Of a stretch of DNA of 64,000 nucleotides, positions 50,799 through 61,108 are shown piece by piece (position 1 is the first letter of the stretch; each line of letters starts with the position of its first letter). Below the pieces are notes generated by a model, which was not told the origin of the DNA, did no database searches, and worked only from the letters and a program-made list of their open reading frames with translations. A program made the translations under genes and the position numbers. Source of the stretch: Faecalicoccus pleomorphus DSM 20574. GTDB lineage: Bacteria > Bacillota_I > Bacilli_A > Erysipelotrichales > Erysipelotrichaceae. The DNA is taken from the NCBI RefSeq assembly GCF_000420345.1, contig NZ_ATUT01000001.1, positions 248,001 to 312,000 on the forward strand, given 5' to 3'.

Positions 50799-51704
50799 CT
50801 AGTAAGATAATCCTTTATATTCTTCCAATCCTAACATTAAATTCATATTCTGAATGGCGGCTCCACTGGCCCCTTTACCTAAATTATCAAACAAAGCACT
50901 GATCATCACTTGTTGATCATTACCATGAATACAAATCTTCAAGTTATCTTTTTGGGCATATAAATTAGCCGAAAGATACGTTTCTTCATCCTTTGTCACT
51001 TCGATAAAAGTATCTTGATAAAAATCTTGATACAGTTGAACAATTTCTTCTTTATTGCCCTCGATCATGATCGTTGTCAACATGCCTCGATAATAATCAT
51101 CGACGACCGGACAAAATAAAGGTGTTTTTTCTAAATGACAGATTTGTTTCATTTCCTTTAAATGCTTGTGCTGTAAAGAAAGACCATAGAGTCTGGGAGC
51201 ATATAGATCCGATGTTTTCTCCGTCTCGTATTGAGCAATCATCGACTTCCCACCACCTGAATATCCGGTCAAAGATGTGCACGATAGCAATGTATCCTTT
51301 TGAATGAACTGATGTTTCATCAAAGGATAGACTATGCTGATAAAGCCTGTTGCGTGACATCCGGGATTAGCCACTCGATAACTTGACTTGATCTTTTGTT
51401 TCTGTTGATTTGATAATTCCGAAAAGCCATAGACCCAATCCGGATTGGTTCGATGCGCCGTGGAAGCATCAATGACTTTTGTTTTATCGTCAATGAGCTT
51501 AATTGCTTCGATACTGGCAGCATCCGGCAAGCATAAAAACACCAGGTCTGCTTCTTTCATATATTCTTTTCGTACGACATCATCATGTCTTTTATCGTCC
51601 GGTATTTTTAAAAGTTCAATATCTTCTCGATTTGATAAGCGCTTTACGATTTCCAGACCGGTCGTACCGGCCTGTCCATCGATATAAATCTTCGGCTTAT
51701 TCAT
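50799..51704 (-). CDS. argC: N-acetyl-gamma-glutamyl-phosphate reductase (short type)
   Basis: NADPH-dependent reduction of acetylglutamyl phosphate. The 301-residue protein opens KIYIDGQAGTTGLEI and has the active-site cysteine in RVANPGCHATGF near residue 110. This is the short ArgC type (about 310 residues), distinct from the 345-residue Bacillus form. The ATG at 51704 overlaps the argH end; a GTG at 51719 is an alternative. It lies between argH and argJ. Confidence 0.95.
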   Translation of the reverse strand: MNKPKIYIDGQAGTTGLEIVKRLSNREDIELLKIPDDKRHDDVVRKEYMKEADLVFLCLPDAASIEAIKLIDDKTKVIDASTAHRTNPDWVYGFSELSNQQKQKIKSSYRVANPGCHATGFISIVYPLMKHQFIQKDTLLSCTSLTGYSGGGKSMIAQYETEKTSDLYAPRLYGLSLQHKHLKEMKQICHLEKTPLFCPVVDDYYRGMLTTIMIEGNKEEIVQLYQDFYQDTFIEVTKDEETYLSANLYAQKDNLKICIHGNDQQVMISALFDNLGKGASGAAIQNMNLMLGLEEYKGLSY

Positions 51705-53085
51705 GAAAACCACTCTCACTCAAAAATTCTTCGATCTTTTTAATCTGGCGACTAACCTCTTCCGGTGCCGGGCCACCTAGGCTCTTTCGCTGTGCCAGAC
51801 AAGTCTGCAGATCAATGGCCGTATAAACATCTTCACTAAAAAGTGCGGAATATTTTTGAAACTCTGTAAGTGTTAAATCGTTTAACGCTTTTTTGTTTTC
51901 AATACAATAGGCAACCAGTTGTCCTACACACTTATACGCATCTCGAAATGGCATACCTTTTTTTGTGAGATAATCGGCACAATCGGTCGCATTGATAAAG
52001 CCACCCAAGGCCGCCTGATGCATTTTTTCCTTGTGAATAACAGCCGTCTCAAACATTGGAATCATGACCTGCATCGAGTGAATCGTGGTATCCAGGATAT
52101 CAAAGAAAGCTTCTTTATCCTCCTGCATATCTTTATTGTAGGCAAGTGACAATCCTTTCTGCATAGTCAAAAGTGTCATCAGATCTCCATAGACACGCCC
52201 GGTTTTACCGCGGATCAATTCACATACATCCGGATTCTTCTTTTGCGGCATGATACTGGAACCTGTTGAAAAGGCATCATCGAGCTCCATAAAGCCAAAT
52301 TCACCGGAACACCATAAGATCATCTCTTCACACATTCTGGAAAGGTGCATCATCAAGATCGAACAGACATTGCCGATCTCCATACAATAATCTCGGTCAC
52401 TGACACCATCCATCGAGTTATCTGTCGGACACCGAAATCCTAACAGCGCACAAGTATAGTCTCGATCGATCGGATACGTTGTTCCAGCTAAAGCACCAGA
52501 TCCAAGCGGCATCTCATCCATCAACTCTAAAGCATTCATCAATCGCTTATGATCTCTTTTTAACATATTGGCATAGGCCATCCACACATGCGCCACGGTC
52601 ACTGGTTGTGCTCTTTGCAGATGCGTATAACCCGGCATTACGGTCGTTAAATGCTCTTTGGATTTTGTACAGAAAGCCTGCAACATCGATAAGATCAAAT
52701 CGGATAAAATAGTAACCTGCTCTTTGGTAAACAGCTTCAAATCTAAAGCAACTTGATCATTTCTCGATCTTGCGGTATGTAATCGTTTTCCGGCATCACC
52801 GATTCGTTTGGTCAGCTCCTGTTCGACAAACGAATGAATGTCTTCTGCATTACAGATAACAAGCATACCGGATTCAATATCCTTTAAGATGGATTCTAAC
52901 CCCGATTGAATCGATGCTTGATCTTCAAAAGAAATAATTCCTTGTTTGCCAAGCATTTTGGAATGTGCCATAGAGCCTTGAATATCTTGTCTGTATAATC
53001 TTTTATCAAAAGGAAGGGATGCGTTTAATTGATCTAACAGCGCATCCGTCTCTTTTGAAAAACGTCCAGTCCAAAGCTTACTCAT
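51697..53085 (-). CDS. argH: argininosuccinate lyase
   Basis: Last step of arginine synthesis: splits argininosuccinate to arginine and fumarate. The 462 residues show LWTGRFSKETD at the start, HTARSRNDQVALDLK near residue 103, the histidine in PGYTHLQRAQPVT near 155 and the flexible loop signature GSSIMPQKKNPD near 276. It shares one base with the argG stop (TAATG). Confidence 0.97.
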   Translation of the reverse strand: MSKLWTGRFSKETDALLDQLNASLPFDKRLYRQDIQGSMAHSKMLGKQGIISFEDQASIQSGLESILKDIESGMLVICNAEDIHSFVEQELTKRIGDAGKRLHTARSRNDQVALDLKLFTKEQVTILSDLILSMLQAFCTKSKEHLTTVMPGYTHLQRAQPVTVAHVWMAYANMLKRDHKRLMNALELMDEMPLGSGALAGTTYPIDRDYTCALLGFRCPTDNSMDGVSDRDYCMEIGNVCSILMMHLSRMCEEMILWCSGEFGFMELDDAFSTGSSIMPQKKNPDVCELIRGKTGRVYGDLMTLLTMQKGLSLAYNKDMQEDKEAFFDILDTTIHSMQVMIPMFETAVIHKEKMHQAALGGFINATDCADYLTKKGMPFRDAYKCVGQLVAYCIENKKALNDLTLTEFQKYSALFSEDVYTAIDLQTCLAQRKSLGGPAPEEVSRQIKKIEEFLSESGFHE

Positions 53086-54323
53086 TATTCCACTCCCGGA
53101 AAATCTTCAACTTCTTTTGCCTTCAAGGCTCTTACCTTCAACGGCAAACCAAACAGATGAATGAATCCGGCAGAATCACTCTGGTCATAGCAATCATCTT
53201 CATCAAAAGTGGCCATACCGGCACTGTATAAAGAATATGGACTTGTTACAGAAACCGGAATGATATTTCCTTTATATAATTTTAAAGTCACATCCCCGGT
53301 CACGGTTTCCTGTGTACTGGTCACAAAAGCTGTCATCGCTTTTCTAAGCGGTGTGTACCATTGTCCGTTATAAACCAGATCGGCAAACTTTAAAGCCAGC
53401 GATTGTTTATAGTGCTGTGTTTCTTTATCCAGTGTGATTTCTTCCAGTTTTTCATGAGCTTTATACAGTACCGTACCGCCCGGTGTTTCATAAACACCAC
53501 GACTCTTCATACCAACCAGTCTATTTTCAACGATATCTAAAATTCCACAACCATTGGCACCGCCAACCTCATTTAATTTCTCAATGATCTGTGTTGGTGT
53601 CATTTCTACACCATCAACTGAAGTAGGTACCCCCTTTTCAAAGTGGATCGTTACATTTGTTGGCACATCCGGTGCCTGTTCCGGAGAAACGCTCATTTCC
53701 AGGAAACCAGGTTTATTGATCGGTGCTTCATTGGCCGGATCTTCCAGATCCAAACCTTCATGACTTAAATGCCATAAGTTCTTATCTTTGGAATAGTTGG
53801 TTTCTTTATTGATCTTTAACGGAATATTGTGTGCTTCGGCATAAGCGATTTCCTTTTCACGAGAATTCAATTCCCAGAACCGCCATGGCGCAATGATATC
53901 AATTTCCGGTGCAAAAGCCTGAATAGCCAGTTCAAAACGTACCTGGTCGTTTCCTTTTCCGGTACAGCCATGACAGATCGCATCCGCCCCTTCTTTTTTC
54001 GCAATCTCTACAATTCTTTTCGCAATGATCGGACGGGCAAAGCTGGTTCCAAGTAAATATTGTTCATATGTAGCACCTGCCTGCATCGTTGGAATCACAT
54101 AATCATTCACAAATTCATCCGTTAAATCTTCAATGTATAACTTACTGGCTCCGGTTTTTAAAGCTTTTTCTTCCAAACCATCTAATTCTGTACCTTGTCC
54201 TACATTTCCGCTGACTGCAATGATTTCAGCTCCATAATTTTCTTTTAACCAGGGAATCAATACCGATGTATCTAATCCTCCTGAATATGCTAAAACAATT
54301 TTGTTGTATTTTTTCTTTTCCAT
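53085..54323 (-). CDS. argG: argininosuccinate synthase
   Basis: Joins citrulline and aspartate using ATP. The 412 residues have the PP-loop motif [14 protein letters not shown] near residue 9, [14 protein letters not shown] near 118 and GRNGCGI-like [21 protein letters not shown] region near 258. The ATG at 54323 is preceded by GGAGGAG. It is the first gene of argGHCJBDF-cupin, behind a T-box leader. Having the two terminal enzymes first in the operon is a common Gram-positive order. Confidence 0.96.
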   Translation of the reverse strand: MEKKKYNKIVLAYSGGLDTSVLIPWLKENYGAEIIAVSGNVGQGTELDGLEEKALKTGASKLYIEDLTDEFVNDYVIPTMQAGATYEQYLLGTSFARPIIAKRIVEIAKKEGADAICHGCTGKGNDQVRFELAIQAFAPEIDIIAPWRFWELNSREKEIAYAEAHNIPLKINKETNYSKDKNLWHLSHEGLDLEDPANEAPINKPGFLEMSVSPEQAPDVPTNVTIHFEKGVPTSVDGVEMTPTQIIEKLNEVGGANGCGILDIVENRLVGMKSRGVYETPGGTVLYKAHEKLEEITLDKETQHYKQSLALKFADLVYNGQWYTPLRKAMTAFVTSTQETVTGDVTLKLYKGNIIPVSVTSPYSLYSAGMATFDEDDCYDQSDSAGFIHLFGLPLKVRALKAKEVEDFPGVE

Positions 54324-54415
54324 GTTATTCTCCTCCATCTTTAAATTCATTCAAGCTATATAAACGACACCCACATCGTCGGACTTTTTCAGACATCGTT
54401 CTCACTCCCATCTAT

Positions 54416-54645
54416 AAAAAAAAACGTCCTTTTCTTCAAAGGACGTGAATACGCGGTACCACCTTATTTCCATCTACGCTATGTAAATGACACCTTATCG
54501 TTAACGCGGATCGCGTCTATGCCTCACTATAATGTTTCGACATAGAAGTTCCAAGACACGTTCCAGAGCTTCTCTTTATGGCTTGCACCATCCGCCAATT
54601 CTCTTGAAATAAAAGTCTCTGTACTCCTTCTCTTCACAACTTATG
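54416..54645 (-). promoter_or_regulatory. T-box leader of the arginine operon (apparent CGU specifier)
   Basis: The conserved T-box AGGTGGTACCGCG (complement of 54452-54464) lies just before a terminator stem ACGTCCTTT / AAAGGACGT (54424-54446) with a long U-tract. Upstream, stem I can be drawn: AGAAG/CTTCT and AGAC/GTCT below, AGAG/CTCT and TGGC/GCCA above, and a GGATGGTGCAA terminal loop. The loop between the lower and upper stems carries GGAACGT on its 3' side, and the triplet CGT at 54558-54560 reads as an arginine codon. Uncharged tRNA-Arg should relieve termination before argG. Confidence 0.88.
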
Positions 54646-54651
54646 TACATT

Positions 54652-54679
54652 ATTATACATTTTTGAAAGTAATTTTCAA
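54652..54679 (-). promoter_or_regulatory. promoter of the T-box-arg operon
   Basis: Perfect -10 TATAAT (54652-54657) with -35 TTGAAA (54674-54679), 16 bases apart on the minus strand. Confidence 0.7.
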
Positions 54680-54719
54680 GAAAAATTTTCAGTTTCTTAC
54701 ATCATATTTTCATTTCATA

Positions 54720-54744
54720 AAAAAAGAGCTAATTTAATTAGCCC
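54720..54744 (-). terminator. terminator after tsf
   Basis: GGGCTAAT and ATTAGCTC (one G-U pair) form an 8-bp stem followed by TTTTTTT on the minus strand. The tsf stop codon lies within the hairpin. Confidence 0.8.
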
Positions 54745-55628
54745 TTAATCTGTGACATAACTTCTTCAGCGAAGTTTTCTTCTTTCTTTTCGATACCTTC
54801 ACCAGCCTGATAACGTACGAAGCATACAGCTTCAGCTCCGTTTTCTTTCAAGAACTGAGATACTTTTTGTTTTGGTTCCAAGAAGTATTCCTGATCATTC
54901 AAGCAAAGATCTTTAAAGTGTTTGTCAACTTTTCCTTTTAAGATACCCTGTAATACTTTTTCAGGTTTACCAGCCATCTTAGAATCGTTCTGCATCATCT
55001 GCATCTGTAATTCACGTTCATGTTCTACAACATCTGAAGGAATTTCAGACTGACTTACATAAACCGGAGACATAGAAGCAACCTGCATAGCAATGTTCTT
55101 TGCGATCTGTGCATCCTGTGTACCCTTCAATACAACAACGGCAGAAATCTTTCCACCCATGTGCATGTAAGTACCGAAAATTTCATCATCTTTCTTTTCT
55201 ACAACATCGATACGACGGAAAGAAATCTTTTCACCGATCGTAGCAGTAGCGTTTGTGATCACTTCTTCTACAGTACCTTCTGGTGTAGATACCTTTAACG
55301 CTTCTTCTAAAGAAGCAGGTTTTGTTTCTAATAAGCTTGCCTGTAATACATCCAATACATGCAAGAACTGTTCATTCTTGGCAACAAAGTCTGTTTCAGA
55401 GTTGACTTCGAAAATAACCGCATGGTTTCCCTGTGCAGCTACACGAGTCAAACCTTCTGCTGCGATACGTCCGGCTTTCTTTTCAGCCTTAGACATACCT
55501 TTTTCACGCAGCCAGTCAACAGCTTTAGCCATATCTCCATCGCATTCAGTCAGGGCTTTTTTACAGTCCATCATTCCTGCGCCGGTTTTTTCACGTAATT
55601 CTTTTACTTGACTTGCGGTAATAGCCAT
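54738..55628 (-). CDS. tsf: translation elongation factor Ts
   Basis: Nucleotide exchange factor for EF-Tu. The 296-residue protein starts MAITASQVKELREKTGAGMM, with the second signature EVNSETDFVAKNEQF near residue 73. It lies 19 bases after rpsB. A terminator follows directly, so the usual continuation into pyrH is cut here. Confidence 0.97.
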   Translation of the reverse strand: MAITASQVKELREKTGAGMMDCKKALTECDGDMAKAVDWLREKGMSKAEKKAGRIAAEGLTRVAAQGNHAVIFEVNSETDFVAKNEQFLHVLDVLQASLLETKPASLEEALKVSTPEGTVEEVITNATATIGEKISFRRIDVVEKKDDEIFGTYMHMGGKISAVVVLKGTQDAQIAKNIAMQVASMSPVYVSQSEIPSDVVEHERELQMQMMQNDSKMAGKPEKVLQGILKGKVDKHFKDLCLNDQEYFLEPKQKVSQFLKENGAEAVCFVRYQAGEGIEKKEENFAEEVMSQIKG

Positions 55629-55647
55629 GATTTTTCCTCCTGTTTGA

Positions 55648-56565
55648 TTATTCAGCAGCTGGCTGTTCAGCCGGTGCTTCTTCTTTTACTTCTGCTTTAG
55701 CTTCTTCTTTAGGAGCCTGTTTGTTGAAACGACGATTTCTTCTTTCGAAGTTTCTCTTTCTCTTTTCTTCAATACGCTGACGACGACGTCTTTCGTTTTC
55801 GGCAATCTGCTGTTCAACGTTTTTGATAACGTCATCCATTGTTACATCATCTTCTGTGTTATCCAGGTAAGCTAATTCTAAAACGCCACCTTTAGCATCT
55901 ACGATAGCATCTGCCAAGATTGTAGTAACTAATTTGATAGAACGAGCTGCATCATCGTTAGAAGCAATTGGATATGTTGCATCATCTGGATCACAGTTTG
56001 TATCCAACATTGCAAATACCGGAATACCTAATTTCTTAGCTTCAGCAACAGCGTTGTGTTCTTCCTTTGGATCGATAATGAATACTGCATCTGGCAATTT
56101 TTTCATTTCTTTGATTCCACCTAAACTGCTTTCCAATTTAGCTTTTTCCTTACGAAGATTTGCCTGTTCTTTTTTCGTATATACTTCGATTTTTCCACTG
56201 GCTTCCATTTCTTCGATTTCAACCATACGTTTAACACGTTTCTGAATTGTACGGAAGTTTGTTAATAAACCACCTAACCAACGTTTGTTTACATAGAAAG
56301 AACCAGAACGTAAAGCCTGTTCTTCGATAACGTCAGCAGCCTGTTTCTTTGTTCCGACAAACAGAACCTTTCCACCATTTTCGCTGATTTCTTTTAATTT
56401 CGCATATGCTTCTTCGATCTGTTCGATCGTCTGGTTTAAATCTACGATATAAACCCCGTTACGGCTGGTGTAGATGTATGGTTTCATCTTAGGATTCCAG
56501 CGGCGAGTCTGATGTCCGAAATGTACACCATTCTCCAACAATTTCTTCATTGATACAATTGACAT
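55648..56565 (-). CDS. rpsB: 30S ribosomal protein S2
   Basis: Small-subunit protein, 305 residues. [20 protein letters not shown] at the start, [14 protein letters not shown] near residue 66 and [10 protein letters not shown] near 94 are standard. The C-terminus is longer than in most S2 proteins (about 250-260 residues), with a basic [18 protein letters not shown] stretch followed by an acidic, alanine/glutamate-rich tail. It has its own promoter and a leader of about 100 bases that contains a hairpin. Confidence 0.97.
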   Translation of the reverse strand: MSIVSMKKLLENGVHFGHQTRRWNPKMKPYIYTSRNGVYIVDLNQTIEQIEEAYAKLKEISENGGKVLFVGTKKQAADVIEEQALRSGSFYVNKRWLGGLLTNFRTIQKRVKRMVEIEEMEASGKIEVYTKKEQANLRKEKAKLESSLGGIKEMKKLPDAVFIIDPKEEHNAVAEAKKLGIPVFAMLDTNCDPDDATYPIASNDDAARSIKLVTTILADAIVDAKGGVLELAYLDNTEDDVTMDDVIKNVEQQIAENERRRRQRIEEKRKRNFERRNRRFNKQAPKEEAKAEVKEEAPAEQPAAE

Positions 56566-56604
56566 AATAGTCCTTCCTTTCCGTTACTCCTCCATCATTT
56601 CCAA

Positions 56605-56635
56605 CGAATGCAACAATAAATTGCACGGGCATTCG
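56605..56635 (-). promoter_or_regulatory. hairpin in the rpsB leader
   Basis: CGAATGC (56605-56611) pairs with GCATTCG (56629-56635) around a loop that can pair further. It may be a protein-binding element for S2 autoregulation, but I could not match it to a named family. Confidence 0.35.
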
Positions 56636-56673
56636 AATCCATGATGTGTGTATTCGCGCTTGCACGCTCATTT

Positions 56674-56702
56674 ATATTAGCATGACAAATTTGCAAATTC
56701 AA
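56674..56702 (-). promoter_or_regulatory. promoter of rpsB-tsf
   Basis: The -35 TTGAAT (56697-56702) and TGC-extended -10 TAATAT (56674-56679) are 17 bases apart on the minus strand. Confidence 0.7.
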
Positions 56703-56718
56703 TATATTTACATGAAAA

Positions 56719-57630
56719 CTACCCTTTTATTGAATGATTTGCCAAAGGGTGTGATTTTTCATACTCTTTCTGCAGTTTTTTCGTTGAAACATGTGTATAG
56801 ATCTGAGTCGTTGAAAGACTGGAATGCCCTAACAATTCCTGCACGATGCGGATGTCAGCACCGTTATCCAGTAAATGTGTGGCGAAGCTGTGACGAAACA
56901 TATGCGGATGCAGATTATTGGATATGCCTATTTCCTCGGCATGTTGACGCATCAACATCTGTACGGCTCGTGTTGTCATTGGTTTTCCGCGAAGAGACAC
57001 AAATACCGCATCAGTATGTTTTGCCGTCTTTTCCCAGAAAAACAGTTTGTAATGACGAAGTTGTTCAATCATATCTTTATAAAAAGGCACCAGACGCTCT
57101 TTATCACCTTTTCCTCGAATACGCATAAAACGCTCCTGAAGATGAATATCCTCCCATGTCAGATTTACGATTTCCTGTACACGAAGACCACAAGCATATA
57201 GCACTGTAAACAACATCTGATCGCGACACTTTACCGGTTTGCTTGTATCATACGTTTCTAAAAAATACTGGATTTCTGACAGGAACAAAAACTCAGGAAT
57301 CTTTCTTGTATTCTTGGGAGAATGAATCGAAACCAAAGGGTTAGTCTGTATTCCGATATATTCGTTTAAATAATGATAAAAAGATCGATACGTACTTAAT
57401 TTTCTGGCAATCGTGGCGTTTTTGGCTACTCTTCCATCCGATAATTCTCGACAGGAAGCTAAAAATTCCATAAAGACCAAACGATCAACTTCCTCAAAAC
57501 TTTCAATTCCCTGACTCAACAAATAATCACGAAATTGAAATAAATCTCTACGATAGGCATCAACGGTCTTCTCAGATTGAGAATGACGATGATAAATATA
57601 TTGAAGAAAGCGATCAATCAGCTCATTCAT
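56719..57630 (-). CDS. xerC: tyrosine recombinase XerC
   Basis: Site-specific recombinase that resolves chromosome dimers at dif. The 303 residues have an N-terminal SAM-like core-binding domain ([20 protein letters not shown]) and the catalytic domain with arginine in [12 protein letters not shown] near 151, [18 protein letters not shown] near 247, [15 protein letters not shown] with the second histidine and the nucleophilic tyrosine near 282. Position after topA-trmFO is that of Bacillus codV (xerC). A second Xer protein is not in the window. Confidence 0.93.
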   Translation of the reverse strand: MNELIDRFLQYIYHRHSQSEKTVDAYRRDLFQFRDYLLSQGIESFEEVDRLVFMEFLASCRELSDGRVAKNATIARKLSTYRSFYHYLNEYIGIQTNPLVSIHSPKNTRKIPEFLFLSEIQYFLETYDTSKPVKCRDQMLFTVLYACGLRVQEIVNLTWEDIHLQERFMRIRGKGDKERLVPFYKDMIEQLRHYKLFFWEKTAKHTDAVFVSLRGKPMTTRAVQMLMRQHAEEIGISNNLHPHMFRHSFATHLLDNGADIRIVQELLGHSSLSTTQIYTHVSTKKLQKEYEKSHPLANHSIKG

Positions 57631-58918
57631 CTAACATCTCTTTGATCTGCTCGATGCGAGATAATGCCTGCTGGCAGATTTTTTCCTTTCGCAAATTCTT
57701 CTTACATTTTTCTTTTAATTCTACAATGCCAAAATTCGCATTCATCGGCTGAAAATGCTCTGGTGTACAATGTGTAATATAATGAGCCTGACTGCCCATG
57801 ATACACGTATTACCAAAAACAATCGGTTCTTTTCCTTCCAGATAACGAGCCATATTGATACCTGCAATCAAACCGCTGGCACAAGATTCCACATAGCCTT
57901 CCACACCGGTCAGCTGTCCGGCAAAGAAAAGATCTTCCCGCTTTTTGGACTGATATGTTTCCTTTAAAACCCTTGGTGCGCATAAGAAGGAATTTCGATG
58001 CATAACACCATAACGAGTAATACGAAGATTCTCCAATCCCGGGATCAAAGAAAATACTCTTCGCTGTTCAGGCCAAGTCAAATGTGTCTGAAACCCTACT
58101 ATATTATATAAGGAACCGGCCACATTATCCTGACGCAGCTGTACAACCGCAACAGGATGATGGTTTTCATCCTTTTCCAATCCAACCGGCTTTAACGGAC
58201 CAAACAGCATCGTTTTCTTACCGCGGCGTGCCATTTCTTCAATTGGCATACAGCCTTCGAACACTTTCAGTTCAAAATCATGCATTTTTACACATTCCGC
58301 ATGAATCAACGCCTCATAAAAACGATCAAATTCTTCTGCATTCATCGGACAGTTGATATAACTGGCCTCTCCTTTATCATATCGCGATTTAAAATAAGCC
58401 TTTGAAAAATCAATGGAATCTTTTTCTACGATCGGGGCTGCCGCATCATAAAAATGCATCGGTTCTGTTTCCAGATATTCGTCAATTTTTTTCGCAAAGG
58501 CATCGCTTGTCAAAGGGCCGGTGGCAATGATGACCGGTCCATCCGGAATTTCGGTCACTTCCTTTTCGGTTACACGAACATTAGGATGCTCTTTGAGAAC
58601 TTTTGTGATCTGTTCTGAAAAAAGCGTACGATCAACAGCTAAAGCACTGCCGGCCGGAACACTGGTTTCATCCGCTGTCTTTAAAATCAAAGAATCTAAG
58701 ATTCGTAGTTCTTCCTTTAAAATACCCACAGCATTATTTAAGGCATTGGAACGAAGAGAATTAGAGCAGACAAGCTCCGCAAAATTTCCTGTATGAAATG
58801 CGGGACTTTTCTTGGCAGGTCGCATTTCGATCAAATGAACCTGTATGCCTCTTTTAGCACATTGCCAGGCCGCTTCGCAACCGGCTAATCCGGCACCTAT
58901 GATCGTTACTTCTTTCAT
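57623..58918 (-). CDS. trmFO: methylenetetrahydrofolate-tRNA-(uracil-5-)-methyltransferase TrmFO
   Basis: Folate- and FAD-dependent enzyme that makes m5U54 in the T-loop of tRNAs. The 431 residues start with the FAD-binding [19 protein letters not shown], then [15 protein letters not shown] near residue 38 and CSNSLRSN near 57. The later conserved blocks include [17 protein letters not shown] near 345. The ATG at 58918 overlaps the topA stop (ATGA) and has AAGGAAG upstream. It overlaps xerC by 8 bases. Confidence 0.96.
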   Translation of the reverse strand: MKEVTIIGAGLAGCEAAWQCAKRGIQVHLIEMRPAKKSPAFHTGNFAELVCSNSLRSNALNNAVGILKEELRILDSLILKTADETSVPAGSALAVDRTLFSEQITKVLKEHPNVRVTEKEVTEIPDGPVIIATGPLTSDAFAKKIDEYLETEPMHFYDAAAPIVEKDSIDFSKAYFKSRYDKGEASYINCPMNAEEFDRFYEALIHAECVKMHDFELKVFEGCMPIEEMARRGKKTMLFGPLKPVGLEKDENHHPVAVVQLRQDNVAGSLYNIVGFQTHLTWPEQRRVFSLIPGLENLRITRYGVMHRNSFLCAPRVLKETYQSKKREDLFFAGQLTGVEGYVESCASGLIAGINMARYLEGKEPIVFGNTCIMGSQAHYITHCTPEHFQPMNANFGIVELKEKCKKNLRKEKICQQALSRIEQIKEMLDE

Positions 58919-61053
58919 GACTTTTCTTCCTTTTTCTTTGTTTCTTTTTTGATATAGCGGCACTTTGGATAGTTACTACAACCGATAAAGGTCGTTCCAA
59001 AACGCGATTTGCGTTTTACTAGATCATGACCACACTCCGGACATTTTTCTCCTGTCGGTTCCGGTTTGGACTTTTCCTTTAATGGTACGATTGTTTTACA
59101 TTCCGGGTAGTTTGAACAAGCCCAGAAAGGTCCATAACGACCTTTTTTGATGACCATCTTAGCTCCACAGTTCGGGCAGAATTTCTCTTCCTGTCCTTCC
59201 GGTGTAGTCTGTTCATCCTGCTCACTTTCTGTATAGCGACATTTTGGAAAATTGATACAAGAAATAAACTTGCCATATTTTCCGTTACGATAGACAAGTT
59301 CACCACCACATTCCGGGCAGGTACGCCCCACTCGCTCCAGTTCTTTTTTAGGCATCTTATCATACGCTGATTGTACTAAAGGCGCAAATTCATCATAAAA
59401 AGTATGCATATAGGCAATCGGGTCGATCTGTCCTTCCGCAATTTCATCCAATGTATTTTCCATATTGGCCGTATATTCGACATTGATCACACTTTTAAAA
59501 TATTCCTGTAGCTTTTCATCCGTCAACATTCCCTGTTCACTTGGAAAGAAAACTTTTGTCTTCGTTGTCTTGTTTGGATCGGCCTTGAGTTCAGCATAGC
59601 CTCTTTTCTGCAGCGTATCGATGATCATCGCATAAGTGCTTGGACGACCAATGGATTTTTCTTCCAGCTCCTTGATCAGTTTTGCTTCGGTATAGCGAGC
59701 CGGTGGTTCGGTAAAGTGCTGTTTGGATTGCACCGGTACATCCTCAAAGACATCTTCCTTTGTCAAAGCCGGTAAAAGATCGTCTTTTTGTTTCTCATAT
59801 TTATCATAGACCTTTAAATAACCATCAAAGGTTAAGATCGAACCGGATGCCGCGAATTCACAACCGTTGCAGTCTAATTTTACATTGGTCACACTAAAAA
59901 CCGCATCGCTCATCAAATACGCCATGGTACGGGCATAGATCATCTCATATAAACGGAATTGTTCACTTGTCAGATAAGGCTTTACCCGTTGGGGTGTATT
60001 TAACACATTGGTAGGACGAATAGCTTCATGAGCATCCTGCGAATTTTTTGAGTTTTTCGCATGTAGCTTACCCACATAGTCCTTGCCATATTCCTGTTCG
60101 ATCTGCTGCATCGCATCTTTGACAAACAGGTCGCTCAAACGTGTGGAATCACTACGCATATACGTAATCAAACCTTCCATCTGTCCGCCCAGATCGATCC
60201 CTTCATACAGCTTTTGGGCAATGCTCATCGTACGACGGGCACCAAAGCCTAATTTAGTACTGGCTTCCTGCTGCATCGTCGATGTCGTAAATGGTAAACG
60301 TGCCTGTTTTTTGCGAGAACGTGTCGTCAAAGAAGAAATCGTGAAAGGAGCTTTGCATCGTTCTACGATTTCCTGTGCCTGTTCTTCATTTTTCAACTTC
60401 GGCTTCTTTCCATCTACTTTATTCAAAAGCGCTTCAAACGATTGTCTTCCCTTTTTTAACGTCGCATGAATGCTCCAGTATTCTTCGGATTTAAACGCCT
60501 GAATTTCCTTTTCCTTTAAAACGATAAGATGTAACGCAACCGACTGTACACGACCAGCTGATTTTGACTGGATCTTATTTTGTAGAAGCTTGCTCAATTT
60601 AAAACCGATGATTCGATCCAGCATTCTTCTAGTTTCCTGTGAATGTACTAGATCCATATCAATATGTGTTGGCTCTTTGATAGCTTCCAATACGGCCGGT
60701 TTAGTGATTTCATGAAAGATGATACGATTTGTCGTATCAATATCCAGATCCAAAACCCTTGCCAAATGCCAAGCAATCGCTTCTCCTTCACGGTCCGGGT
60801 CGCTTGCCAGATAGATAGAATCGCTTTTTTTCGTGAGATCCTTCAATTCCTTTACCACATCTTTTTTATCTTTACTGATCGTATAAGTTGGTGCAAAGTC
60901 ATGATCTACATCGATACCAAGTCCTTCTTTTCCAGATGTCGCAAGGTCACAGATATGTCCCTTGCTCGATACTACTTTAAAATCTTTACCTAAATATTTT
61001 TCAATCGTCTTCGATTTGGAAGGCGATTCCACAATGACTAAATTCTTCCCCAT
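58915..61053 (-). CDS. topA: DNA topoisomerase I
   Basis: Type IA topoisomerase that relaxes negative supercoils. The 712 residues show the TOPRIM domain ([33 protein letters not shown] near 90), the active-site tyrosine in [12 protein letters not shown] near 297, and three C-terminal four-cysteine zinc motifs (CPECGG, CPNCGA and CPECGH blocks) ending in a lysine-rich tail. GGAGGAT precedes the ATG. It is upstream of trmFO-xerC, as in Bacillus. Confidence 0.97.
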   Translation of the reverse strand: MGKNLVIVESPSKSKTIEKYLGKDFKVVSSKGHICDLATSGKEGLGIDVDHDFAPTYTISKDKKDVVKELKDLTKKSDSIYLASDPDREGEAIAWHLARVLDLDIDTTNRIIFHEITKPAVLEAIKEPTHIDMDLVHSQETRRMLDRIIGFKLSKLLQNKIQSKSAGRVQSVALHLIVLKEKEIQAFKSEEYWSIHATLKKGRQSFEALLNKVDGKKPKLKNEEQAQEIVERCKAPFTISSLTTRSRKKQARLPFTTSTMQQEASTKLGFGARRTMSIAQKLYEGIDLGGQMEGLITYMRSDSTRLSDLFVKDAMQQIEQEYGKDYVGKLHAKNSKNSQDAHEAIRPTNVLNTPQRVKPYLTSEQFRLYEMIYARTMAYLMSDAVFSVTNVKLDCNGCEFAASGSILTFDGYLKVYDKYEKQKDDLLPALTKEDVFEDVPVQSKQHFTEPPARYTEAKLIKELEEKSIGRPSTYAMIIDTLQKRGYAELKADPNKTTKTKVFFPSEQGMLTDEKLQEYFKSVINVEYTANMENTLDEIAEGQIDPIAYMHTFYDEFAPLVQSAYDKMPKKELERVGRTCPECGGELVYRNGKYGKFISCINFPKCRYTESEQDEQTTPEGQEEKFCPNCGAKMVIKKGRYGPFWACSNYPECKTIVPLKEKSKPEPTGEKCPECGHDLVKRKSRFGTTFIGCSNYPKCRYIKKETKKKEEKS

Positions 61054-61108
61054 ATCTATCCTCCTATGGTTCGTTAGATATCAAACAATAAAAAAAGTGT
61101 TTTGTCAA

